Assembly: GCA_945929845.1 (NCBI GenBank)
Contig: CAMEON010000014.1
Coordinates: 1 to 41,269 of the forward strand
Reading direction: 5' to 3'
DNA: 41,269 nucleotides
DNA from: an uncultured Clostridia bacterium
GTDB taxonomy: Bacteria; Bacillota; Clostridia; Oscillospirales; CAG-272
Part shown: one piece after another, positions 31,153 through 37,315 of the stretch
Layout of the letters: each line of letters starts with the position of its first letter
Position numbering within the stretch: the stretch's first letter is position 1
The notes under the pieces: generated by a model
Databases searched by the model: none
Seen by the model: the letters and a program-made list of their open reading frames with translations, nothing else
Told to the model about the DNA's origin: nothing
Translations under genes and position numbers: made by a program

Positions 31153-33222
31153 ATGAACCACTATCTGTCCTCAATCTCTTATCTCTGGTTCGCTTACGGC
31201 CTCTCTGACTTTCTTCAGGATGCGTTTCTATTGATTATTTCCTGCACGGCTATTTTTCTCATCATATACCTTCTTTGCTGCGGCATCAGTCGTCTACAGC
31301 ATCCAGCTAAGAAAGGCGCAAAAAAGGCATCCAATGTGTCCTCCAGTCACCACAAAGGAAATACTTTTGATAAACAGCGAACATCTCCATCCTCCACGAG
31401 CGACTTAAAGAAGCTGAAAATTCAAGAAAAAGAGCTCATGCAGAAAAATGCAAAGCTCGCAGCCCAGCAGGCCGAATTCAAAAAACAGCAGGAGCTTTGG
31501 GAAATCGAACGGAAAGAACAGGAGAAGGCACTTAAAGATAAAGAAACTGCGCTCCAGCGTGAGAGGGAGTTTCTGTATTCAAAACCTGCATTTCAGGATC
31601 AATCCAAAATACAATTGGATGCGAAAATTTCCGAGTTCAACAGGCAGAAGGATATTTGGCAGAGTGAACGTTCACGGCAGGAAAGAGCGCTAAGTGAAAG
31701 GGAAGCCGCTCTTCAGAAATTTTCTGAAAATGTTTATTCCGCTAAAACCAGGGCAGATGAACAAAAACAAAGTCAAAAAAATGCCCAGGCACAGCTTGAT
31801 GCGCAAAGGGAAGAGCTTAACAAGCTGAGGGCTCAACTGAGCAGAGAGCGCATTGAACTCAATGACCTGAAAGCCGATCTTCTTTCGGCCATCTCTCCGG
31901 CATTAGGGGAAGCCGATTACCTTTTCCATTTTTCTGCCCCTGACCTTTTCAATGACATGAAATCCACCCGCAAATTTGAAAGGGCGGCCTACGCCAATTT
32001 CATGTTGCTTTCTCCCATTACCGTTTCAACCTGTAGAATAAGATCCGATGACAAGGTGTATGATACCTCGCTCACAAAATGTAACTGTGATTCTTTTATA
32101 ATAAGCCATAAACCGTGTAAACATATGATATGGCTTTCCCTCCGGCTCGGTGCCATAGCCAATGGAAATGAAGAAAGGGCGATGGCGTTGCGGGAGCTGG
32201 AAGAGGAATCGAAACGGCTGTCTGACCTTGAAGACAGTCTCACGAAACGCAAAAGTGCCCTGGATAAAAAAGAGACCGCTCTCCGTGAGCAAACAAAAAT
32301 GATCCATGAGGAGGGGCAGAGCCATCCTGGATTTGCCAAGATGCTTGTTCTTCATGAACAGGCAGTAGATGACCAGCGCATCCAGTACCTGCAAAATCGT
32401 GCGCCAAAGTCAGCCGAAGTCGTCAGTGAAGTGAAGGAAGAGAAAAAGAAAATCCTCCTTGAACGGGATCTTCTTTACAACCAGATAGCCGTCTATGAAT
32501 CTTTGTTCCCTTGGTTAGAAGAGTTCAAACAAGTCCCCCTGACGGAAGCGCAGAAGTATGTAGAATCCGTCCATGACGAGGATGACGCAGACTACTACCG
32601 GAACTGGTTATCCCCCGAAGAATACGCAACGCTTTCCGAGCCGGAAAGGTTACAGCGTTCCCTGGACAAGTGGAAAAAGCGGAAAAAGACGGACTGGGAA
32701 GCTGGGATCGAGTATGAACGGTATATCGGGTATCTTTATGAATGCAACGGATACACGGTTGAATATTCCGGCGCACTTATGAAGCTGGAAGACATGGGCC
32801 GTGATCTGATAGCCGTCAAAGGGGACTCTGTGAAGGTGATTCAGTGTAAGCGGTGGAAGCAGGACAAAGAAATTCATGAGAAGCATATCTTCCAATTGTA
32901 CGGAACCAGCGTCCTTTACTGCATCCACCACGCTAATGCAGATGTTACTCCACTTTTCGTAACAACCGGTACCCTCTCTGAGACAGCCAAGCTGTGCGCC
33001 GATTGGCTTCATGTAACTGTTTCGATACAGCAGATGAAAGAATACCCGCTCATAAAATGTAATATCAACAAAAACACAAAGGAACGCATCTATCACCTGC
33101 CTTTTGACCAGCAGTATGACCGCATAACTGTGACACCCGGAACAGGCGAATGTTATGTCCACACGGTCAAGGATGCAGAAAAGCTCGGTTTCCGCCACGC
33201 CTATAAATGGTCAGGAGCCTGA
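31153..33222 (+). CDS. Membrane-anchored coiled-coil SWIM / Mrr-type nuclease (candidate defence gene)
   Basis: A 689-residue protein with AGGGGA before ATG 31153, in the repressor operon. Order of parts: a transmembrane helix at ~24-46; a Lys/Glu/Gln-rich coiled coil (~85-260); a SWIM zinc finger C310-x-C312-x9-C322-x-H324; a second coiled coil (~335-470); and a C-terminal Mrr-type restriction endonuclease domain (~540-630) with WEAGIEYERYIGYLY, GRDL (Asp551) and IQCK (Gln564, Lys566), the D...QxK core. Known: Mrr_cat domains cut DNA in type IV restriction and other defence proteins. Inferred: a lysogen-expressed nuclease at the membrane acting on incoming DNA. No methyltransferase is nearby. 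Lower GC than the phage late genes. Confidence 0.75.
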   Translation: MNHYLSSISYLWFAYGLSDFLQDAFLLIISCTAIFLIIYLLCCGISRLQHPAKKGAKKASNVSSSHHKGNTFDKQRTSPSSTSDLKKLKIQEKELMQKNAKLAAQQAEFKKQQELWEIERKEQEKALKDKETALQREREFLYSKPAFQDQSKIQLDAKISEFNRQKDIWQSERSRQERALSEREAALQKFSENVYSAKTRADEQKQSQKNAQAQLDAQREELNKLRAQLSRERIELNDLKADLLSAISPALGEADYLFHFSAPDLFNDMKSTRKFERAAYANFMLLSPITVSTCRIRSDDKVYDTSLTKCNCDSFIISHKPCKHMIWLSLRLGAIANGNEERAMALRELEEESKRLSDLEDSLTKRKSALDKKETALREQTKMIHEEGQSHPGFAKMLVLHEQAVDDQRIQYLQNRAPKSAEVVSEVKEEKKKILLERDLLYNQIAVYESLFPWLEEFKQVPLTEAQKYVESVHDEDDADYYRNWLSPEEYATLSEPERLQRSLDKWKKRKKTDWEAGIEYERYIGYLYECNGYTVEYSGALMKLEDMGRDLIAVKGDSVKVIQCKRWKQDKEIHEKHIFQLYGTSVLYCIHHANADVTPLFVTTGTLSETAKLCADWLHVTVSIQQMKEYPLIKCNINKNTKERIYHLPFDQQYDRITVTPGTGECYVHTVKDAEKLGFRHAYKWSGA

Positions 33223-33420
33223 CACATAAAAACGCCCCGCCGGGAAGCCCGGCAGGGCAAATATATATGTTTCAGTCGTCCGTCGTCTTATGATCGTATG
33301 CACCTTTTTCCTGATGTGTAGAGGATGTGCGGATCTGCGAATCGTTCTTTTGCATCTCCTTAACCATCCCGATCATGTGCTCGTCCTCGTTTGTCGGGAA
33401 CAAATGCTCGGCTATGATCT
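33186..33420. repeat. Direct repeat copy A (235 bp)
   Basis: Recurs at 34557-34791, offset exactly 1371 bp, with about 8 mismatches counted by eye and no net length change. Copy A spans the last ~12 codons of the nuclease gene, the shared terminator and the last ~50 codons of the two-TM protein. Homology stops abruptly at both ends. Confidence 0.92.
33234..33258 (-). terminator. Terminator between convergent nuclease and two-TM genes
   Basis: Ten pairs around an AAG loop with one C-A mismatch (GCCC.GCCGGG/CCCGGC.GGGC). On the minus strand it is followed by GTTTTTATG, so it terminates the two-TM gene. The plus-strand tail is A/T mixed, making it weaker for the nuclease transcript. A near copy lies in the second direct repeat. 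Confidence 0.7.
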
Positions 33421-33832
33421 TTGGCAAGATAATAACAGCCGTCAGGATGCTTGCCACGCTCCCCAACACAACCGCCATACTCTCGAAATTAAATACATGC
33501 GTAAATGCCATATGCGCAAGGATGATCAGCGGAAGAATGATGAGAGAGATCATAGAGAATACCGTAACGCCAAAGAAAATTCCCTTGTAAATCCTGTTCG
33601 CTTTCGCTTTTCTTTGATAGTTGTCAATATATCCCTTCATTAACTTTGTATAGGATTCATCCCGCATGTCATATTGGATCCCGTATTGACTCGTCTCCTT
33701 CTTGGTCTCTTCGTTCAGCCGTTGATCCGGAAGAGTATCTCCTTTCTTTTTTTGATTTTCTTTTACCTCATCCATGATCTGTGACAATACGGCCTGTGAA
33801 ATTTCCTGCTCGCTCTGTTTCTCGTCCATCAT
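33272..33832 (-). CDS. Two-TM membrane protein paired with ImmA
   Basis: A 186-residue protein whose ATG overlaps the stop of the ImmA/IrrE gene (4 bp). Residues 1-80 are charged and cytoplasmic-looking; two strong membrane helices follow at ~84-108 (GIFFGVTVFSMISLIILPLI) and ~118-142 (MAVVLGSVASILTAVIILPK), with a charged C-terminal tail (~145-186). There is no signal peptide. The fixed pairing with a metallopeptidase suggests a partner in sensing or exclusion at the membrane. No family is recognised. Its last ~50 codons are repeated at 34640-34791. Confidence 0.65.
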   Translation of the reverse strand: MMDEKQSEQEISQAVLSQIMDEVKENQKKKGDTLPDQRLNEETKKETSQYGIQYDMRDESYTKLMKGYIDNYQRKAKANRIYKGIFFGVTVFSMISLIILPLIILAHMAFTHVFNFESMAVVLGSVASILTAVIILPKIIAEHLFPTNEDEHMIGMVKEMQKNDSQIRTSSTHQEKGAYDHKTTDD

Positions 33833-34329
33833 ATTATCCCCAACTGTTGCAGTCGTACTCTTGCCGCATCTTCAGACACAAGGAAATTCTGCGCAATGTA
33901 TATGGTGGCAGGGCTCACTCTATACTTGTAGCTCATGGCATCCCTCACGGCCTTTTCCGGCATGAGTACAGCACCTGCAAAGGTATTTGCCTCTGTCTCA
34001 ATTCCTCCGTTCTGTCCCGCATCCCTGTGTGCGTAGAGTGGTTGACCAGGATCCCTATGCAGGACATAGTGCGCCAACTCGTGGGCAATGGTGAATCTTC
34101 TCCTTGTCGCCGCATCATTGGAATTCACAACGATCAGGCGATTCGTATCATACCGAAAAATTTTTTCATCCTGAATGATTATGAAACCGGAAACGCCATA
34201 CGGTAGCTCATCCTCAAATACCTTGATTCCCTGCGCCTCGCAAAGGCTGATGATATTCACGGGGTAACTCTCAACATGATTCACCTTGCAAAAATCCTCC
34301 GCTTTTGCAAATACTTCTTTCTTGTTCAT
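33829..34329 (-). CDS. ImmA/IrrE family metallopeptidase
   Basis: A 166-residue M78-type protease with AAAGGGGG before ATG 34329. IAHELAHYVLH gives the HELAH zinc site (His83, Glu84, His87), and ETEANTFAGAVLMP supplies the third ligand (Glu111/113). Known members cleave phage or ICE repressors (ImmA of ICEBs1) or, as IrrE/PprI, the DdrO repressor. Here an S24 self-cleaving repressor is present 2.7 kb away, so the ImmA target may be that repressor or another prophage's. It is transcribed from a good promoter at 34374-34402, away from the repressor operon. Confidence 0.88.
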   Translation of the reverse strand: MNKKEVFAKAEDFCKVNHVESYPVNIISLCEAQGIKVFEDELPYGVSGFIIIQDEKIFRYDTNRLIVVNSNDAATRRRFTIAHELAHYVLHRDPGQPLYAHRDAGQNGGIETEANTFAGAVLMPEKAVRDAMSYKYRVSPATIYIAQNFLVSEDAARVRLQQLGII

Positions 34330-34373
34330 AACAGTCCCCCTTTCGTGTCATGTGTAATACTATCCACATAGGC

Positions 34374-34402
34374 ATTATATCATAAACCATTTTGTTCGTC
34401 AA
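34374..34402 (-). promoter_or_regulatory. Promoter of the ImmA / two-TM operon
   Basis: Minus-strand TTGACG (34397-34402), 17-bp spacer, TATAAT (34374-34379). The start would be near 34367, about 38 nt before the ImmA ATG. The match is strong, so the pair is probably expressed in the lysogen. Confidence 0.7.
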
Positions 34403-34500
34403 TAACATTTCGAATAATTTTCTCAGAAATGACAATTGGAGTGTTTTATCAAAAGTTCCACATACCTGTAGCATTTACGCGCAAATGAAAGGACTATCCC

Positions 34501-34587
34501 ATGCCCTACTGCCTATACCTGCGCAAGAGCCGATCCGATGTGGAGGCCGAGAGAGCCGGTTTCCGCCACGCCTATAAATGGTCATGA
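34501..34587 (+). pseudogene. N-terminal stub of a large serine recombinase fused to repeat copy B
   Basis: ATG 34501 with AAAGGA upstream starts MPYCLYLRKSRSDVEAERA, the characteristic beginning of Clostridia large serine recombinases (the catalytic Ser lies in YLRKSR). After 19 codons the sequence switches at 34556/34557 into repeat copy B, reads the last codons of the nuclease gene (GFRHAYKWS) and stops. The remaining several hundred codons of the recombinase are missing. It is evidence of a former mobile element or an alternative integrase at this site. Confidence 0.65.
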
Positions 34588-34791
34588 GCCTTACACATAA
34601 AAAAGACCCGCCGGGAAGCCCGGCAGGGCTAATATATATGTTTCAGTCGTCCGCCGTCTTATGATCGTATGCACCTTTTCCCTGATGTGTGGAGGATGTG
34701 CGGATCTGCGAATCGTTCTTTTGCATCTCCTTAACCATCCCGATCATGTGCTCGTCCTCGTTTGTCGGGAACAAATGCTCGGCTATGATCT
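34557..34791. repeat. Direct repeat copy B (235 bp)
   Basis: Second copy of 33186-33420. It holds the 3' end of the nuclease gene, a variant of the terminator hairpin and the 3' end of the two-TM gene, all as non-functional fragments. It joins the recombinase stub on the left and the integrase leader 33 bp further right. Recombination with copy A would delete the 1371-bp ImmA cassette yet leave the nuclease reading frame and the integrase intact. Confidence 0.92.
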
Positions 34792-34824
34792 GTTGTAAGT
34801 GTAATTGAAAGGAAAAACGAAACT

Positions 34825-35850
34825 ATGGCAAAACTAAAAAAGCGACCGGACGGGCGGTATGTGAAAACCTTTACGGATCCTCGGACAGGCAAGCGTGTTT
34901 TTATCTACGGAGAATCGGAACGGGAGATCAACCAGAAGATGCTCGGCTACACCGCCAAAGCAGAACGGGGCAGATGTTTCGCTGAAGTATCCGACCTTTG
35001 GTGGGAGGAAACCGAACCGCAGCTTGCATTCCAGTCAATCCGCACATATAACCAGGCCAAAAAGAGGGCAGATGCTGAATTTGCGGACACCCCCCTGAAG
35101 GAGATCCAGCCACGGCATATCCAGCTTTTCCTTCAGAAGCTGGCTCGTCAGGGTTATGCGCAGAAAACCATATCCAATCAGCGCATGGTCGTGAATCTGA
35201 TATTTCAGTACGCCGTGCTTCAGAATGACATCGTGTACAATCCATGCGCATCAGTTTCCATACCCAAGAACCTGCCGAAAAAGGAACGGACAGCCGCCTC
35301 CCCGTCCGATGAGGAGACCATCAAGAAATCCGCTGATGTATGGTTGTTTCCCTATATTGCCATCATGACCGGTATGCGTAAAGGCGAAATTCTTGCCCTA
35401 CAGTGGAGTGACATTGATTTTGATAACGACCTTATCCATGTGACAAAGTCGGTATACCATGAAGGGGACCGCCCGTCGGTCAAATGCCCGAAAACAGAAG
35501 CCGGGAACCGGATCGTCCCACTGCTAAGTCCTTTGAAATCCACCTTTCTTTCCATACCGGATAGGATTCCTGATCATTACATCATATCTGACGATGGGAC
35601 GAACCCGCTCACCAACCGTCGGTTTATCACGCTGTCAAATCATTTCAAGAAAAAAACAGGCGTCACCTGTACAGCGCACCAGCTCCGCCACAGCTTTGCA
35701 ACCATAGCCTTTGAATGTGGCCTTCCTCCCAAAACTGTTCAAGAAATTCTTGGCCATAAACAACTGTCTACCACGATGGATTTATACACGGAATTCCGTA
35801 AAAAGGCACTCCTCTCGGCAGCCACGAAGCTAAACGATGCCATGAAGTGA
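34825..35850 (+). CDS. Tyrosine-type phage integrase
   Basis: A 341-residue protein with AAAGGAAA before ATG 34825. An N-terminal arm-binding segment (~1-50) and a core-binding SAM-like domain (~50-145) precede the catalytic domain with Arg185 (TGMRKGEIL), Lys223, His285-x-x-Arg288 (HQLRHSF), His311 (LGHKQ) and the nucleophile Tyr321 (TMDLYTE): a complete RKHRHY set. It is the last gene of the prophage, and the attachment site lies 69 bp after its stop. It should catalyse integration into the tRNA gene 3' end. No clear promoter is seen in the 33 bp between repeat copy B and the gene. Confidence 0.93.
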   Translation: MAKLKKRPDGRYVKTFTDPRTGKRVFIYGESEREINQKMLGYTAKAERGRCFAEVSDLWWEETEPQLAFQSIRTYNQAKKRADAEFADTPLKEIQPRHIQLFLQKLARQGYAQKTISNQRMVVNLIFQYAVLQNDIVYNPCASVSIPKNLPKKERTAASPSDEETIKKSADVWLFPYIAIMTGMRKGEILALQWSDIDFDNDLIHVTKSVYHEGDRPSVKCPKTEAGNRIVPLLSPLKSTFLSIPDRIPDHYIISDDGTNPLTNRRFITLSNHFKKKTGVTCTAHQLRHSFATIAFECGLPPKTVQEILGHKQLSTTMDLYTEFRKKALLSAATKLNDAMK

Positions 35851-35860
35851 CCATATTTTT

Positions 35861-35879
35861 TGTAGTCAATATGTAGTCA
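35861..35879. promoter_or_regulatory. Two TGTAGTCA repeats, candidate integrase arm sites
   Basis: TGTAGTCA occurs at 35861-35868 and 35872-35879, one helical turn apart, between the integrase stop and the attachment core. Short direct repeats at this place are typical arm-type sites bound by the integrase N terminus. Confidence 0.5.
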
Positions 35880-35918
35880 TATCTATATTTTCCCTTTCTA
35901 TTATTCCGCTTGTTTCGT

Positions 35919-35942
35919 GTTCAAATCTCTCCTTCTCCGCCA
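35919..35942 (+). other. Attachment core (attR): 3' end of a tRNA gene, probably tRNA-Ser
   Basis: The 24 bp hold a T-loop TTCAAAT, the 3' half of a T-stem (CTCTC), acceptor strand CTTCTCC, discriminator G and CCA. The 5' side does not pair as a tRNA would, so only the 3' end is present, as expected for the distal end of an element integrated into a tRNA. Discriminator G and the acceptor sequence suggest tRNA-Ser. The complete tRNA with the same 24 bp should lie left of this window, in plus orientation. Confidence 0.7.
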
Positions 35943-35945
35943 GGA

Positions 35946-35973
35946 AGTTCCTCGGGCAATCGCCCGGGGAACT
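35946..35973 (+). terminator. Hairpin after attR, probable original tRNA terminator
   Basis: AGTTCCTCGGGC pairs with GCCCGGGGAACT (12 bp, one G-T) around AATC, followed by ATTCTTATT. Placed 3 bp after the CCA end, it fits the intrinsic terminator of the interrupted tRNA gene, left behind on the host side after integration. Confidence 0.65.
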
Positions 35974-36196
35974 ATTCTTATTATATCCTTCAGTCAAACC
36001 GTGCAAGATCATATAATGTCTATTCTTAGTTGCCGTTCAGGTGCTTTCCCGTGACTTATCTGCGTTATCCCATGCCCGCATGGGTTTTCGCCCGGGTTCT
36101 GCCCGAATACATCATAAAGAACCGTCCTTTGTTGGCTTTTACATCCCGCAGCGACCCGGCACCGAACGCCTCGGAAAAGTTTTTTTGAAAAAGCTA
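35974..36196. other. Intergenic host DNA without recognisable gene
   Basis: Between the attR hairpin and the tRNA promoter I see no supported gene. Short frames on both strands lack ribosome sites and recognisable motifs. Confidence 0.5.
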
Positions 36197-36225
36197 TTGA
36201 CAAATGCGAAGGATTGTGCTATAAT
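36197..36225 (+). promoter_or_regulatory. tRNA operon promoter
   Basis: TTGACA (36197-36202), 17-bp spacer, TATAAT (36220-36225): a perfect sigma-A consensus 30 bp before the mature 5' end of tRNA-Thr. Confidence 0.85.
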
Positions 36226-36255
36226 AGCGGCGTTCCGCTGGTGAGCGTCAATCAT

Positions 36256-36330
36256 GCTGGTGTGGCTCAATGGCAGAGCAGCTGATTTGTAATCAGCAGG
36301 TTGATGGTTCGACTCCGTTCACCAGCTCCA
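36256..36330 (+). tRNA. tRNA-Thr (TGT)
   Basis: Acceptor GCTGGTG/CACCAGC, anticodon stem GCTGA/TCAGC with loop TTTGTAA giving anticodon TGT, T-loop TTCGACT, and an encoded CCA end. It reads from the consensus promoter and is followed 3 bp later by tRNA-Tyr. Confidence 0.93.
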
Positions 36331-36333
36331 TAA

Positions 36334-36418
36334 GGGGGATTTCCCGAGCGGCCAAAGGGGGCAGACTGTAAATCTGTTGTCACTGACTTCGGTGGTCCGA
36401 ATCCACCATCCCCCACCA
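36334..36418 (+). tRNA. tRNA-Tyr (GTA)
   Basis: Acceptor GGGGGAT/ATCCCCC, anticodon loop CTGTAAA (GTA), a long class II variable arm, T-loop TCCGAAT, discriminator A and encoded CCA. Cotranscribed with tRNA-Thr. Confidence 0.93.
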
Positions 36419-36453
36419 AAAATCCCGAATGCGAGAGCGTTCGGGATTTTTAT
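36419..36453 (+). terminator. Terminator of the tRNA operon
   Basis: AATCCCGAATGC pairs with GCGTTCGGGATT around GAGA, followed by TTTTATTT. A strong intrinsic terminator directly after tRNA-Tyr; it works in both directions because AAAA precedes it. Confidence 0.9.
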
Positions 36454-36518
36454 TTCTCACATCTTCACTATTCAGGAACACAGTTTTCGGTTCGTATGCG
36501 ATCAAGCCGGGTACCTAA

Positions 36519-36677
36519 ATCATTGCGGATACTGCCTTCAGAGATTGCACCAGCCTGACCAGCATCACCTTCAACGGAACCAAGGCACAGTGGTATGCCA
36601 TCAGTAAGGACGGATGGTGGAATGATCGTACGGGAGCATACACCATCCATTGCACCGACGGTGATATTGCCAAATAA
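36519..36677 (+). pseudogene. 3' remnant of a BspA-like leucine-rich-repeat surface protein gene
   Basis: The 52 codons after an in-frame stop (36516) read as the end of a BspA/LRR_5 protein: DCTSLTSITFNGTKAQWYAI, then WWNDRTGAYTIHCTDGDIAK and a stop. These are the standard last repeat and C terminus of such surface proteins in gut Clostridia. No start codon or upstream repeats remain, so only the tail of the gene survives, cut close to the tRNA operon. Confidence 0.7.
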
Positions 36678-36718
36678 GAAGAGCGCAAACCCACGGGCTG
36701 CAAAATAGCCCCACCCAA

Positions 36719-36760
36719 AAAGCAGAGGCCATGACCGAAAGATCAGAACCTCTGCTTTCT
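36719..36760 (+). terminator. Terminator after the LRR remnant
   Basis: AGCAGAGG (36721-36728) pairs with CCTCTGCT (36749-36756) around a 20-nt loop, followed by TTCTT. It is probably the original terminator of the truncated surface-protein gene. Confidence 0.65.
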
Positions 36761-37042
36761 TCATATGGATGGCACCCGCCCAGCTCTCCCCTGTCCGCCC
36801 CCAAGACAGCCTTCCGAAGTCAGCTTCCGAAGTCAGCCGCCGGAAGCGGCACTTGCCAGGGATGAACCAGTACCCCCGCCCTGTCATATAGTTCGACAGA
36901 TCTGCCACAGGGCGATGTGTCTGACGACAGACGACAGACGACATCGAACATCGAAAGCCAGGCGTTCAAAATGGCTGACTATCTGTTTTGCGGCATCATA
37001 GAAGCATGTCCCGGATCATAGGATCATATTTTCTCAAACCCA
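36761..37042. other. Intergenic host DNA with short direct repeats
   Basis: No supported gene. GAAGTCAGC recurs near 36817 and 36829, and GACGACA/GACAGAC units repeat around 36921-36940. This may be decayed remnant sequence. Confidence 0.4.
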
Positions 37043-37071
37043 TTGACAAACGGGTGAAAATCGTGTACAAT
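37043..37071 (+). promoter_or_regulatory. purF promoter
   Basis: TTGACA (37043-37048), 17-bp spacer, TACAAT (37066-37071). The transcript would start near 37078, giving a ~238-nt leader before purF that contains the hairpins described next. Confidence 0.75.
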
Positions 37072-37080
37072 AAGGACGGT

Positions 37081-37182
37081 GGTGAGCCGCAACCGGGCGG
37101 CGCACACCAACCGTATAAGCGCACAAACAAGGATGTTTGCAACAGTGACACAGGGGGTCACTGTACGCAGGCATCCTTTTTT
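37081..37182 (+). promoter_or_regulatory. Structured purF leader with intrinsic terminator (candidate attenuator)
   Basis: Right at the transcript start, GGTG/CACC and GCCGC/GCGGC (37081-37108) form a two-part stem. Further on, 37131-37140 pairs with 37167-37176 and 37142-37149 with 37157-37164, a long hairpin followed by TTTTTT: a full intrinsic terminator ahead of purF. A terminator between promoter and gene implies attenuation, either by a ligand-sensing RNA or by an RNA-binding protein. I do not recognise the purine, PRPP/ykkC or THF riboswitch consensus in it. Confidence 0.6.
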
Positions 37183-37315
37183 CCGACCCGGCACAGGCAT
37201 GGGTTCGCGTGACCGCAGGCGCAGGGCAACCGACCGGCCGGTCACGGTGCGGTTGACGAAGAATCCGAAAGCAGAAGCAAAAAGCAGAAGCAAAAAGCAG
37301 GGGGATCGTACAAAG

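Noticed and set aside
36468-36944. 158-codon open frame on the minus strand
   Set aside because: It is antisense to the BspA-like remnant and its terminator; no ribosome site or motif.
37079-37315. 79-codon N-terminal extension of PurF from a GTG
   Set aside because: It would translate the leader hairpins and remove the N-terminal Cys arrangement needed for PurF maturation; ATG 37316 fits the family.
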